A stretch of 64,000 nt of DNA from Salinisphaera hydrothermalis (GTDB lineage: Bacteria; Pseudomonadota; Gammaproteobacteria; Nevskiales; Salinisphaeraceae), in NCBI RefSeq assembly GCF_040361195.1, contig NZ_APNE01000020.1, one strand, 5' to 3'. The notes beneath the pieces are model-generated. The model was not told the origin of the DNA and searched no databases. It worked only from the letters and a program-made list of their open reading frames with translations. Numbering within the stretch: position 1 is the first letter of the stretch; the number at the start of each line of letters is the position of its first letter. Made by a program: the position numbers and the translations under genes. Of the stretch, positions 52,859 to 61,654 are shown piece by piece.

Positions 52859-54394
52859 TCAGCGTGCGTGTGGCTTGGACAACCAGATCAGCACCGTGAG
52901 CCCAAGGAAGACCCAGCCGGCAAGGGTGTACATCTCATTGAGCCCGATCATGAATGACTGCTGTTTGATCACCCCGGCCATGGCGCCGTAAGCCTGGCCT
53001 TGGGTGAGTCCGGCTGCCTGAGCCTGGGCCAGCCAGTGTTCGGTGGCCGGATCGGCGACGGCCGTGTGGGCCGACAGCACATGGTCGTGGAAGGCCTCGC
53101 GCCAGTCCCACAGCGTCTGAGACAGCGACGTGCCGATGGCGAGCGCGATCAGCCGCATGAAGTTGAACAACCCCGACGCGCTGGCGATCTTGTTCGAGGG
53201 CAGGCCGGTGAGCGAAAGCGTGATCAGCGGAATGAAGAAACAAGCCAGCCCGATACCCCAGGGCAGCCGGGTCAGGAACAACCGCTCGAAGCTAATGCTG
53301 GTATTGGCGTCGGCTTTGACGAACGACAGCACGGCAAACAGCATCATGCCGAAGGTGACGATCAGTCGAAGGTCAATCTTGTCGGTCAGCCGACCGACGA
53401 TGGGCGAGAAGATGGCGCCGAGCAGCCCGAGCGATGCGGTGGTCAGCCCGGCCCAGGTCGCCGTGTAGTTCTGTACGTTCTGCAGCCACAGGGGCAGCAG
53501 CACGACACCCGCGAAGTAGGTCATGAAACCGAAGGTGACGCACAGCGTTGCAACCGTGAAGTTGCGCCGTGCGAACAGCCGAAGATCGACCACGGGATTG
53601 TCGTCGGTGAGTTCCCAGACGATCCAGAATGCCAGGAACACCACCGCGACGATCGCCAGTATCGTAATGAAGTTGGACTGGAACCAGGCATCCTCGTTGC
53701 CTTTGTCGAGCATGATCTGGAGCGCGCCGACGCCGATGGTCAGCAGCACCAGCCCGACCACGTCCAGCGGTAGGCGGGAGGTTTCGGTCTCACGCTCGCG
53801 TAGGACGAACCAGGTCACCAAGGCCGAGAAGATACCGACCGGGACGTTGATGTAGAAGATCCACGACCAGCTGATGTTGTCGGTGATCCAGCCGCCCATG
53901 ATCGGTCCGGCGACCGGTCCGACCACGGCCGTCATGCCCCAGATGCCGTTGGCGAAGCCGCGTCGTTCCGGCGGATAGTTGGCGAGCAACAGGCTTTGTG
54001 AAAGGGGGATCATGGGCCCTGCGACCAGGCCCTGTGCTGCGCGCATGGCGAGCAGGAAATAGAAACTCGGCGCGATGCCACAGGCGAACGAAGCCGCGGT
54101 GAACAACGCGGTGCAGAGCACGAAGAGTTTCACTTCGCCGACGCGCTTGGCCAGCCAGCCGGAGACCGGCACAGCGATGGCGTTGGCCACCGCGAACGAG
54201 GTGATGACCCAGGTCCCCTGGCTCGAGGACACCGCCAGATTGCCGGCGATGGTCGGGATCGAGACGTTGGCGATCGACACATCCAGCACGTTCATGAACA
54301 CCGCGAGCGCTAGGCTCAGGGTGACCATGACCAGCGCACCGGTGGGCAGCGGCGCGTTGGCGGCGTCCGCTGCGGCCTCGCCGCGCTCGCTCAT
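52859..54394 (-). CDS. emrB: EmrB-type MFS multidrug efflux pump (DHA2)
   Basis: A 511-residue 14-TM MFS drug:H+ antiporter of the DHA2 class. Family motifs are LALAVFMNVLDVSIANVSIP (motif D region), GWLAKRVGEVKLFV (motif A) and WGMTAVVGPVAGPIMGGWI (motif C). It overlaps emrA by 4 bp. With EmrA and the NodT channel it would export toxic compounds across both membranes. No leader or attenuator seen. Confidence 0.94.
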   Translation of the reverse strand: MSERGEAAADAANAPLPTGALVMVTLSLALAVFMNVLDVSIANVSIPTIAGNLAVSSSQGTWVITSFAVANAIAVPVSGWLAKRVGEVKLFVLCTALFTAASFACGIAPSFYFLLAMRAAQGLVAGPMIPLSQSLLLANYPPERRGFANGIWGMTAVVGPVAGPIMGGWITDNISWSWIFYINVPVGIFSALVTWFVLRERETETSRLPLDVVGLVLLTIGVGALQIMLDKGNEDAWFQSNFITILAIVAVVFLAFWIVWELTDDNPVVDLRLFARRNFTVATLCVTFGFMTYFAGVVLLPLWLQNVQNYTATWAGLTTASLGLLGAIFSPIVGRLTDKIDLRLIVTFGMMLFAVLSFVKADANTSISFERLFLTRLPWGIGLACFFIPLITLSLTGLPSNKIASASGLFNFMRLIALAIGTSLSQTLWDWREAFHDHVLSAHTAVADPATEHWLAQAQAAGLTQGQAYGAMAGVIKQQSFMIGLNEMYTLAGWVFLGLTVLIWLSKPHAR

Positions 54395-55614
54395 GAGCCC
54401 TTCGTATGGCTCGTGCCGGCCGCGCTGTTCGACGTCGAGCCGTCATTGGCTTCGACGATGCGCCGGATCAACTGGTTCGCGCCGGCCAGCCGATGCTGAT
54501 AGACCTCGGTGCGATAGCGGGGTTCTTTCGGCGCCTCGCGCGAAAGCCGCGGCCCACTGGTGTTGTGCAGATTGACCGTGACGCTCATCGACAGGCCGAG
54601 CCGCAGCGGATATTTGTCAAGCGCGTGGTGCTGGTTGTCCAGCACGATACGTACCGGCACGCGGCGCACGATCTTGATCCAGTTGCCGGTCGCGTTCTGC
54701 GGCGGCAGCAGCTCGAACGCCGAGCCGGTACCCGCGCTGATACCGGCGACATGGCCGTGATATGTCACGTTGCTGCCATAGAAATCCGAGGTCACGGTGA
54801 CCGGTTGGCCGATGCGCATCGACGCGAGATCGGTTTCCTTGAAGTTGGCGTCCACCCATACCTGGTTGCTCGGCACGATCGATAACATCGGCTTGGATGG
54901 ATCGACCCGCTCGCCGACCTGGACCTCGCGTTGGGCGATATGGCCGGTGACCGGCGCCGGAATTTTCGTGCGCTGGAGGTTGAGGTAAGCGTTTCGGAGC
55001 GCGCTTTCGGCCTGTTTCACGCGCGGATGATCGCGCACGGTCGTGCCGTCGGTCTGGGCCTTGAGTTCCGTCAGTTTGTGTCGGGCAGCCGAGAGCGCGG
55101 CCCGATCTTCATGGTACGTCGCACGCGAACGCTCGAACGCCTGACGGGTCACGCCATTGGCGCGGACCAGGCGGCGGTCTCGTTCGTAGTCACGCTTGGC
55201 CTGCGCCAGCGTACTCTGTCGTTGATCGATGATCGCTTGCTGCTCGGCGACCTGGGCATAGAGCTGGTGGACGGAGCGCACGGTTTCGGCCAACCGGGCC
55301 TCGGCCGCATCGAGCGAATTGCGCGCATCGGTCGGGTCGAGTCGCACCACGATGTCGCCGGCATGGACGAGGTCGGTGTCGTCGGCGGCGATCGACGTTA
55401 CCGTGCCGCTGATCTGCGGTGTCAGCTCGATCCGATTGCCTTTGACGTAGGCATCGTCGGTCTGGGCATAGAACTGGGCGACCGTGAAGTAATAGACCGC
55501 GTACGCCGCGCCGGCCACGATGAAGATCGCGGCCAGACCCAGCAGATACCATTTGCGGCGTCCTGACTTACGTTGGCTGCTGTCTTTCGACGAGGCGTTG
55601 TCGTTGTCGGCCAT
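54391..55614 (-). CDS. emrA: EmrA-type HlyD membrane-fusion protein
   Basis: A 407-residue periplasmic adaptor: one N-terminal TM (about 21-45), a beta-barrel/lipoyl module (VKGNRIELTPQISGTVTSIA), a long coiled-coil hairpin (about 90-210) and the C-terminal barrel. The last 50 residues are polar. ATGA joins it to emrB; the outer-membrane gene ends 6 bp before its start. Confidence 0.93.
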   Translation of the reverse strand: MADNDNASSKDSSQRKSGRRKWYLLGLAAIFIVAGAAYAVYYFTVAQFYAQTDDAYVKGNRIELTPQISGTVTSIAADDTDLVHAGDIVVRLDPTDARNSLDAAEARLAETVRSVHQLYAQVAEQQAIIDQRQSTLAQAKRDYERDRRLVRANGVTRQAFERSRATYHEDRAALSAARHKLTELKAQTDGTTVRDHPRVKQAESALRNAYLNLQRTKIPAPVTGHIAQREVQVGERVDPSKPMLSIVPSNQVWVDANFKETDLASMRIGQPVTVTSDFYGSNVTYHGHVAGISAGTGSAFELLPPQNATGNWIKIVRRVPVRIVLDNQHHALDKYPLRLGLSMSVTVNLHNTSGPRLSREAPKEPRYRTEVYQHRLAGANQLIRRIVEANDGSTSNSAAGTSHTKGS

Positions 55615-55620
55615 GAGCGT

Positions 55621-57186
55621 CTAGTCCGTATGAGCGTTGGCGGAATCGCTATGGCGGCTGGCATCGGTCGTGCGGGCTGTTGGCATGCGATCACCTTTCG
55701 CCCAGCCGCCGCCCAGGGCCCGGAACAGGTCAGCTGTATCCCGATAACGCGTGACCCGCGCTTCGGTGTAATCGAGTTCCGCACTCTGATATTGCGCCTG
55801 GGCCGTATACAGATTGACGTAATCCGCGGCCCCGTTCTTCAGCTGCGTACGTACGGTCTGCAGGTTGTTTCGGGCGGCCCTGAGCGCCGTACGCTGGGCT
55901 TCCAGCGCGCGCGCATCGGATTCAATGGAGCGCAGACTGTTAGCCACTTCGCCAAAGGCCGAGAGCGTGGTGGCGCGATAATCCGACAGGGCCGCCACGA
56001 ACAGATCCTGCGCCTGGCGCTTGGCGGCGTGCAGGCGCCCACCCTCGAACAGCGGCGCGCTCAGCGAGGCGCCGAGCGAATACAGCGCAAAAGCCGGATC
56101 GCCGAGATCCGACGGCGTGAGCGCCGAGCGGCTGTAGGACCCGCTGATGCTGATGTCCGGCAGCAGATTGGCGGTGGCCACGCCGATTCGGGCGCTGGCC
56201 GCGTGTACCGCTGCGGCCGCCGCCAGGATATCCGGGCGCTGCTCGACGAGTTGCCCCGGCACGCTCACCGGCAGTTTGCGCGGCAGGCGTAGCTGATCGA
56301 GCGTGAAATCGGGGTCGCTGAAATCACCCGGGTTGCTGCCGACCAGCACGGCGAGCCGATTGACCGCCAGCGTCTTTTGCTTGAGCAGCGGCTCGAGCGA
56401 CGCACGCGTGCGGGCGAGCTGGGTCTGGATCTGGGTGGCGTCGGCGTCGATCGCCGCGCCATATTTGATCTGCTTGCGCACGATAGCCAATGCATCGGCC
56501 TGGCTCTTGGCGATATCACGGGTGGTTTCGATGGCAGCGTTCAGGCCCGCCTCGGTAATCGCGGTGGCCACCACGTTGTTAATCAGCGTGACGTAGGTAT
56601 TGATGACCTGATACTGCTGCTCATCGAGCTGGGCGTTACTGGCTTCTATCATGCGCCGGGTCTTGCCGAACAGATCGAGGTCGTAGCTCGCCGTCGCCTG
56701 CGCCTGATACAAGTTGAAGACGTTGGTGAACGAGGATTGCGTGATGCCGAACTGGGCCCCGGTCACCCGGTTGCGCGAGTAACCCCCGTTGACGCCGATC
56801 TGCGGATACAGCGCGGCCTTGTTTTCTTTCACCACTTCTCGCGCCGCCTTGATACGGGCGCGGCCCGCGGCCAGCGTTGGGCTGTGCTGGATGGCTTGGC
56901 CGATCAGCGCATCGAGCTTGTCGGAGCCAAACACTTTGTACCAGTCCGCGCGGACCTTGCTGGCGCGCTCGAAGGCCTGCTTCGGAATCGATTCGCGGCT
57001 GTCGGACGCCTCGGCATTCTCGTCGCCGGTCGTCGAGCCATTGATGTCGTACGCGTTGCTCGCGGGCGCAGCCGGCGGATGATAATCCGGGCCGACGGTG
57101 CAGCCGGTGATCAACGTAATCAACATGAACGCGGCAGTCAGCGCGGGACGCTGAGCCCGGGAGCGTTTGAGCAAGACGGTTCGCAT
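55621..57186 (-). CDS. NodT/OprM-type outer-membrane efflux lipoprotein
   Basis: A 521-residue TolC-family channel. The signal with lipobox LITGC (Cys29) is followed by TVGPDYHPP, the usual start of NodT proteins, and two TolC-like halves, including helices SRNRVTGAQFGITQSSFTNV and ARTRASLEPLLKQKTLAVNR. It is the first gene of the operon, upstream of emrA and emrB. A TetR gene is divergent. Confidence 0.93.
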   Translation of the reverse strand: MRTVLLKRSRAQRPALTAAFMLITLITGCTVGPDYHPPAAPASNAYDINGSTTGDENAEASDSRESIPKQAFERASKVRADWYKVFGSDKLDALIGQAIQHSPTLAAGRARIKAAREVVKENKAALYPQIGVNGGYSRNRVTGAQFGITQSSFTNVFNLYQAQATASYDLDLFGKTRRMIEASNAQLDEQQYQVINTYVTLINNVVATAITEAGLNAAIETTRDIAKSQADALAIVRKQIKYGAAIDADATQIQTQLARTRASLEPLLKQKTLAVNRLAVLVGSNPGDFSDPDFTLDQLRLPRKLPVSVPGQLVEQRPDILAAAAAVHAASARIGVATANLLPDISISGSYSRSALTPSDLGDPAFALYSLGASLSAPLFEGGRLHAAKRQAQDLFVAALSDYRATTLSAFGEVANSLRSIESDARALEAQRTALRAARNNLQTVRTQLKNGAADYVNLYTAQAQYQSAELDYTEARVTRYRDTADLFRALGGGWAKGDRMPTARTTDASRHSDSANAHTD

Positions 57187-57213
57187 GGGACCCGATCCGG
57201 TGGGGGTTCAGGA

Positions 57214-57236
57214 CTGAACTGTACGGTTTAGTTCAG
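57214..57236. promoter_or_regulatory. Operator-like inverted repeat between nodT and tetR
   Basis: A 7-bp inverted repeat CTGAACT-N9-AGTTCAG (57214-57236) lies 28 bp before nodT and is centred in the divergent promoter. It is the likely binding site for the TetR protein. Confidence 0.6.
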
Positions 57237-57323
57237 GTGCGTTAATTTAGTCGCTGGCGGTATGCCTGTCAAATACACATACCGTCGTTCGATACCTTGT
57301 TCATCCGCGTATTCGTGTTTGCC

Positions 57324-57947
57324 GTGTCCTCCTGTAAATCCCCGTCCAAGAAAGCCGAACAGGTACTCGATGCCGCTCGGCGACTGTTCGTCGAGCATGG
57401 TTTCGGCGCCACCAATATGGATGCATTGGCCGCCGCCGCCGGTGTCTCCAAGGCGACGATCTATGCGCACTACGAAAGCAAGGAAGTCTTATTCGCGGCG
57501 ACGGCGCGTCGTGAGTGCCGTCGTGCCGTCGCCCGCATGGCGATCGGCGACGATCTGGTGGCGCATCGCTCGCTGGAGGAAGCGTTGACGCATATCGGCC
57601 GAGCCTTTCTCGATACGCTGATGTCGCCGGAGATCGTGGGTCTGCTGCGCATGGTGATCGCCGAATCGACACGTTTCCCCGAACTCGGCCAGATCTATTA
57701 CGACAGCGCGCCCGGGCAGACGCTGACGAGCGTGACCTGCTATCTCGATCGGGCCCGGCGCCAGGGCTGGTTGATCGATTGCGATACACGCCGCGCAGCC
57801 GAGCAGTTTCTGAGCCTGCTACGGGGCGATCTGCATATGCGCATCCTGCTGGGTCAATCGCCCGATGCGGCCGAACGCGACCCGGCCATTGCCGAGGCGG
57901 TGGCGACTTTTACCGCACGCTACGCCACCGTTTACCCCACGGATTGA
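57324..57947 (+). CDS. TetR-family regulator of the EmrAB-NodT pump
   Basis: A 207-residue TetR protein. Helix-turn-helix: AEQVLDAARRLFVEHGFGAT with NMDALAAAAGVSKATIYAHY. The effector domain is the AefR/TetR_C_7-like type (HIGRAFLDTLMSPEIVGLLR). The start is uncertain: a GTG at 57324 is chosen, but in-frame GTG 57315 or TTG 57297 are possible. It is divergent from nodT. Confidence 0.87.
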   Translation: MSSCKSPSKKAEQVLDAARRLFVEHGFGATNMDALAAAAGVSKATIYAHYESKEVLFAATARRECRRAVARMAIGDDLVAHRSLEEALTHIGRAFLDTLMSPEIVGLLRMVIAESTRFPELGQIYYDSAPGQTLTSVTCYLDRARRQGWLIDCDTRRAAEQFLSLLRGDLHMRILLGQSPDAAERDPAIAEAVATFTARYATVYPTD

Positions 57948-58040
57948 AAGGCGTGCGCCGATCGATGGCCGGGCTCGCGTTCGTGCGGCGCTGGGGTTAG
58001 TGTAGCGAGGCCTGTTGTCGCTGTTTCCAAGGATCCCTAC

Positions 58041-59486
58041 ATGAGCGCAAGGGCCGACGTTCGGCTTGCCATCGTTATTGCCGCGACGCTCGTCGCCGCG
58101 CCCACGGTCGCCTGGAGCGCTGGAAACGACGCCCCGGCCCCCGCGCGTGCCGAGCAGATCCTGGAGCAGAACCGCCCGTTGGCCAAGCAAGGCGATGCCA
58201 GCGCGCAATACAACATGGGCGTGCTGTACGACCGCGGCTATGGCGTCAAGCGCGATTATGCCAAGGCTCGGCAGTGGTACGAGAAGGCTGCGGCCCAGCA
58301 CTACGCCCGCGCCGAACACAATCTCGGCATCATGTACGAGGCAGGCAAGGGTGTCCCGCGCGATCCAAGCAAGGCGGCACACTGGTTCCGTCGTGGTGCC
58401 GACGATGGCCAGACCGCCTCCCAGAACAACCTTGCCGTGCTCTACATGAAAGGCGAGGGCGTGCCTCAGAATACCGGCAAGGCGGCATTCTGGGCGGCTA
58501 AGGCGGCGGCTGGCGGCAATAGCGCTGCCATCGATAACCTGCCGCGCATCATCGCCGGCTTGCCGCATATCCATGTCAACGCCGAGAACGTCAACGTTCG
58601 CGATCAGCCGAATCGTGAGTCGCGCGTCGTTGGCCACGTCGACAGCGACACGGTGGCCGTTGTGCTCTCGCGCCGGGATCACTGGACTCAGGTTCTCTTG
58701 CCGGACGACTACACGTTAGGTTGGGTGGCGAATTTCCTGCTCTCCGATAGCCAGGCCCCACTGGCCGGCAATAACATGCCGCAACCGGCGCCGGCATCGT
58801 CGAAACCGGGCCATACCGGATCGATAGCGACGAGCGCGAGCACGCCGGCGCCCAACGCAAACAGCGCCGGCCAGGCTCAAGCGAACGCCGCACCGGCAAA
58901 ACCGCCGCAGCCGCAGTCGAACCCCGAGCCGACCCCAGCCGAAGCGCCCACTCATGCCAGCGGTAAAGACCTGACGCTCGATCGTCGCTCGGCGCCCGGA
59001 CCGTCGGCCACCGGTTCGCAGGCGACCACCAAGGCGCCGCCGGAAACAAAGACCGCGTCATCGGCGGAGCCGCCGGCCGCCGGCTCGGAGCCGGCTGATC
59101 AATCGAAACAACCAGCCGATCACTCGCAGGCCCAGCCTGCGCCGTCGAGCACGGCGCCCGCGATTGCCGCGTCCAAGACGTCCGCCACGCCGAAGCAGGC
59201 GTCGGCTGGCGCCTCGCACCCGGCTGGCAAGACAACGGCGCCGGCCAAGGCGACACCGAAGGCGCCATCGGCGAGCAAGAAGTCGACGCCAGCGCCGACC
59301 CACGCCACCGTGGGCGTCGACGCGGCCAATCTGCGCGCCAAGGCCGCCGGCGGGGCCCGGGTGGTCGGTCAGTTGCATCGCGGCGATCGGGTCAAGTTGC
59401 TCGACGAGCACAACGGCTGGCGTTATGTCCGCACCCCGGGCGGCATGAAGGGCTGGGTCGCGGGTTATCTGCTCGTATCGCAGTAA
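58041..59486 (+). CDS. SEL1-repeat and SH3-domain envelope protein
   Basis: A 481-residue exported protein. Signal about 1-27; three SEL1 repeats (about 45-165: YNMGVLYDRGYGVKRDYAKA, HNLGIMYEAGKGVPRDPSKA, NNLAVLYMKGEGVPQNTGKA); a first bacterial SH3 (VNAENVNVRDQPNRESRVVG, about 180-235); an approximately 170-residue Pro/Ala/Ser/Lys linker; a final SH3 (VGVDAANLRAKAAGGARVVG). It may scaffold complexes or bind murein. Function unknown. Confidence 0.87.
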   Translation: MSARADVRLAIVIAATLVAAPTVAWSAGNDAPAPARAEQILEQNRPLAKQGDASAQYNMGVLYDRGYGVKRDYAKARQWYEKAAAQHYARAEHNLGIMYEAGKGVPRDPSKAAHWFRRGADDGQTASQNNLAVLYMKGEGVPQNTGKAAFWAAKAAAGGNSAAIDNLPRIIAGLPHIHVNAENVNVRDQPNRESRVVGHVDSDTVAVVLSRRDHWTQVLLPDDYTLGWVANFLLSDSQAPLAGNNMPQPAPASSKPGHTGSIATSASTPAPNANSAGQAQANAAPAKPPQPQSNPEPTPAEAPTHASGKDLTLDRRSAPGPSATGSQATTKAPPETKTASSAEPPAAGSEPADQSKQPADHSQAQPAPSSTAPAIAASKTSATPKQASAGASHPAGKTTAPAKATPKAPSASKKSTPAPTHATVGVDAANLRAKAAGGARVVGQLHRGDRVKLLDEHNGWRYVRTPGGMKGWVAGYLLVSQ

Positions 59487-59542
59487 AGACCGAGCGCCGT
59501 GATTCGCGGCATGTAAATGGCGACGGCACGGCAGTGCTGTCG

Positions 59543-59562
59543 CAGCCCCTGCGGGGCTGTTT
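59543..59562 (+). terminator. Possible terminator for the SEL1/SH3 gene
   Basis: Hairpin CAGCCCC-TGC-GGGGCTG with TTT following. The short T run makes it weak. Confidence 0.45.
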
Positions 59563-59573
59563 CCTCCATGACC

Positions 59574-59603
59574 AAAAAAAAGCCGCTCGATAAGAGCGGC
59601 TTT
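59574..59603 (-). terminator. Rho-independent terminator for the SDR gene
   Basis: The stem AGCCGCTC/GAGCGGCT (59581-59588 and 59594-59601) is followed on the minus strand by eight T bases (A run 59574-59581). It lies 30 bp after the SDR stop and may act in both directions. Confidence 0.82.
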
Positions 59604-59632
59604 GATCACGCTTCAACACGCGTTTATGGGCA

Positions 59633-60325
59633 TCAATCCGCGATCGCCGGCGTCGGCCGAACCAGGATTTCGTTGACGTCCACATGCGCCGGTTGCGACA
59701 GCGCGTACATCACCGAGGCCGCGATGTCGCGATCGGTCAAGGCATGCTCGGGTTTTTCATCGAAGAAAGGCGTGTCCACCATCCCCGGCTCGATCAGCGT
59801 CGTACGAACGCCGGTGCCGCGGAGTTCTTCGCGAACGCCATAGCCAATGGCCGACACCGCCCACTTGGTGGCGCTGTACATCGACCCGGGAATGGTAACG
59901 CGTCCGGCGGCTGACCCGGTGATCAGCAAGTGGCCACGGCTGGCCTTGAGCGCGGGGGCCGTGCACTGGATTGTCAGGCCGACACCGTAGACGTTGGTCA
60001 GGATCATGTCCTTCCAGACGTCGCTATCGGCGCCGGTGAAACCACCGGGCTTGCCGCCAATGCCGGCGTTGGCGAACACCGCGTCGATACGGCCGAAGCG
60101 TTCCAGCGTCGTGTCGACCATGGCCTGTTGCGAGGCCTTGTCGGTCACGTCGCATGCGACGGCCATCGCATGGGCTTCACCGCCGAGTTCCTCGACCAGA
60201 TCGTCCAGCTTGGAGGCGGTACGCGCGGCCAAGGCCACGCGCCAGCCATCGGCCACGGCCGCGCGGGCCGTAGCCGCGCCGATGCCGGTCGACCCGCCGG
60301 TAATGAGAAGCACTGCGTCACTCAT
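59633..60325 (-). CDS. Short-chain dehydrogenase/reductase
   Basis: A 230-residue classical SDR. Cofactor motif ITGGSTGIGAATARAAV (TGxxxGxG), NAG motif VFANAGIGG, catalytic Ser in ITGSAAGRV and YSATK in SMYSATKWAVSA, with EPGMVDTP. Arg in AARTASKLDD suggests NADP preference. Substrate unknown. Confidence 0.9.
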   Translation of the reverse strand: MSDAVLLITGGSTGIGAATARAAVADGWRVALAARTASKLDDLVEELGGEAHAMAVACDVTDKASQQAMVDTTLERFGRIDAVFANAGIGGKPGGFTGADSDVWKDMILTNVYGVGLTIQCTAPALKASRGHLLITGSAAGRVTIPGSMYSATKWAVSAIGYGVREELRGTGVRTTLIEPGMVDTPFFDEKPEHALTDRDIAASVMYALSQPAHVDVNEILVRPTPAIAD

Positions 60326-60369
60326 TTTCGACTCCCGAGCCGATTCCGAAGCGCGATCGCCGGCTGCGA

Positions 60370-60852
60370 TTATTCGTGCGTATGGTTTTCGTCGTGCACG
60401 TGGCCGTGCTCGATCTCGGTGTCGGTCGCCGGCCGGATGCCCGCTACGTTCACCGTGAAGTCCAGCGTCTGGCCGGCCAGCACGTGGTTACCGTCGACCG
60501 TGACTTCGTCGCCCTCGACTTCCTTGATCGTGACGATCATCGGGCCAGCGTCGGATTCGGCGCGGAAGCTCATGCCCGGGGCAAGTTCGTCCACGCCCTG
60601 GAACGCTTCGCGGTTGACCTTCTGAACCAGTTCTTCGCGATAGGGGCCGTAGCCTTCTTCGGGCTCGACCGTCGCGCGAACCTCGTCGCCTTCGGCATGG
60701 CCTTCGATGGCTTTTTCCAGGCCGGGCACGATGTTTTCGTGGCCGTGCAGATAGGAAAGCGGTTGTCCTTCGGCGGACTGATCGATCACTTCGCCCTCGG
60801 TATCGCGCAGGACGTAGTGAATGCTGACGACGTTGTCGCGCTGCGCTTGCAT
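60370..60852 (-). CDS. slyD: FKBP-type peptidyl-prolyl isomerase, SlyD-like
   Basis: A 160-residue isomerase/chaperone with FKBP core and IF insert: VVSIHYVLRDTEGEVIDQSA, YLHGHENIVPGLEKAIEGHA and the inserted VEPEEGYGPYREELVQKV. The C-terminal tail HGHVHDENHTHE is His-rich and would bind nickel. SlyD supports hydrogenase maturation and folding. No hydrogenase genes here. Confidence 0.92.
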   Translation of the reverse strand: MQAQRDNVVSIHYVLRDTEGEVIDQSAEGQPLSYLHGHENIVPGLEKAIEGHAEGDEVRATVEPEEGYGPYREELVQKVNREAFQGVDELAPGMSFRAESDAGPMIVTIKEVEGDEVTVDGNHVLAGQTLDFTVNVAGIRPATDTEIEHGHVHDENHTHE

Positions 60853-60978
60853 ATTGGCCTCTTTGATTCTGAGTGCTTTATTCGTGAGCGATCAAACGTT
60901 GCGACGATTGCGGAAAATACAATGCCGGATCGTCAATTCGATGGTTGTCGCCTTCGGGCGAACGACAAGTCGCGGCAT

Positions 60979-61006
60979 AAAAAGCCGGGCGTAATATCGC
61001 CCGGCT
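60979..61006 (-). terminator. Rho-independent terminator for osmC
   Basis: A 9-bp stem AGCCGGGCG/CGCCCGGCT (60983-60991 with 60998-61006), loop TAATAT, followed on the minus strand by T bases (A run 60979-60983), 22 bp after the osmC stop. Confidence 0.8.
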
Positions 61007-61027
61007 TGGGCGCTGCCATGGCGCGAA

Positions 61028-61453
61028 TCAGCCGTCCAGGGCCGCGGTGAGGGTGATCTCGGCGCCCTTGAACAGCCGCGAGACCGGGCAGGCATCCTTG
61101 GCCTTGTTCGCCGTCTGCCGGAAGGTCTCTTCGTCGATACCCGGTACCTTACCGTGACAGATCAGATCGATCTGCGTGATGGTCGGCGTATCGTCGAGCG
61201 AGAAGTGCACTTTCGCCTCGGTCTGGATCGAATCGGGCGTATGACCGTCGGCGGCGAGCATGGCGGAGAACTGCATCGAGAAACAGCCGGCATGGGCCGC
61301 GCCGAGCAGTTCTTCCGGATTGGTCCCGTTGCCTTCCTCGAAGCGGGTCTTGTACGAGAACTGGCCTTCATAGGCGCCGCTGCCGAGCGCCATGTTGCCT
61401 TTGCCGGATTTCAGGTCGCCCTGCCATTGAGCATTGGCCTTGCGTACGGGCAT
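61028..61453 (-). CDS. osmC: OsmC-family peroxiredoxin
   Basis: A 141-residue OsmC-type thiol peroxidase. Catalytic Cys57 lies in GAAHAGCFSMQFS and Cys122 in KDACPVSRL; TNPEELLGAAHA is the family signature. It reduces organic hydroperoxides in osmotic or stationary stress. Start at 61453 has AAAGGAG 6 bases upstream. It could be controlled by OhrR, but no site was found. Confidence 0.92.
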   Translation of the reverse strand: MPVRKANAQWQGDLKSGKGNMALGSGAYEGQFSYKTRFEEGNGTNPEELLGAAHAGCFSMQFSAMLAADGHTPDSIQTEAKVHFSLDDTPTITQIDLICHGKVPGIDEETFRQTANKAKDACPVSRLFKGAEITLTAALDG

Positions 61454-61654
61454 CGATTGCTCCTTTGCGTTTTCGATGTACCGCCACGAATCTACGTCGC
61501 GTGTGTTGCGAAGACAAGATGAATCCGTATCCGGACGCTGGTCGCAGATGGCCCAGGCGGCCTTTGCAATCCGCCGAATTCCTGATTTGTGGAGCTCTTC
61601 CGATACTGCTAGTTTCAAAAATACGACTCGATAATGCGGGCATCGCCAAAAATA

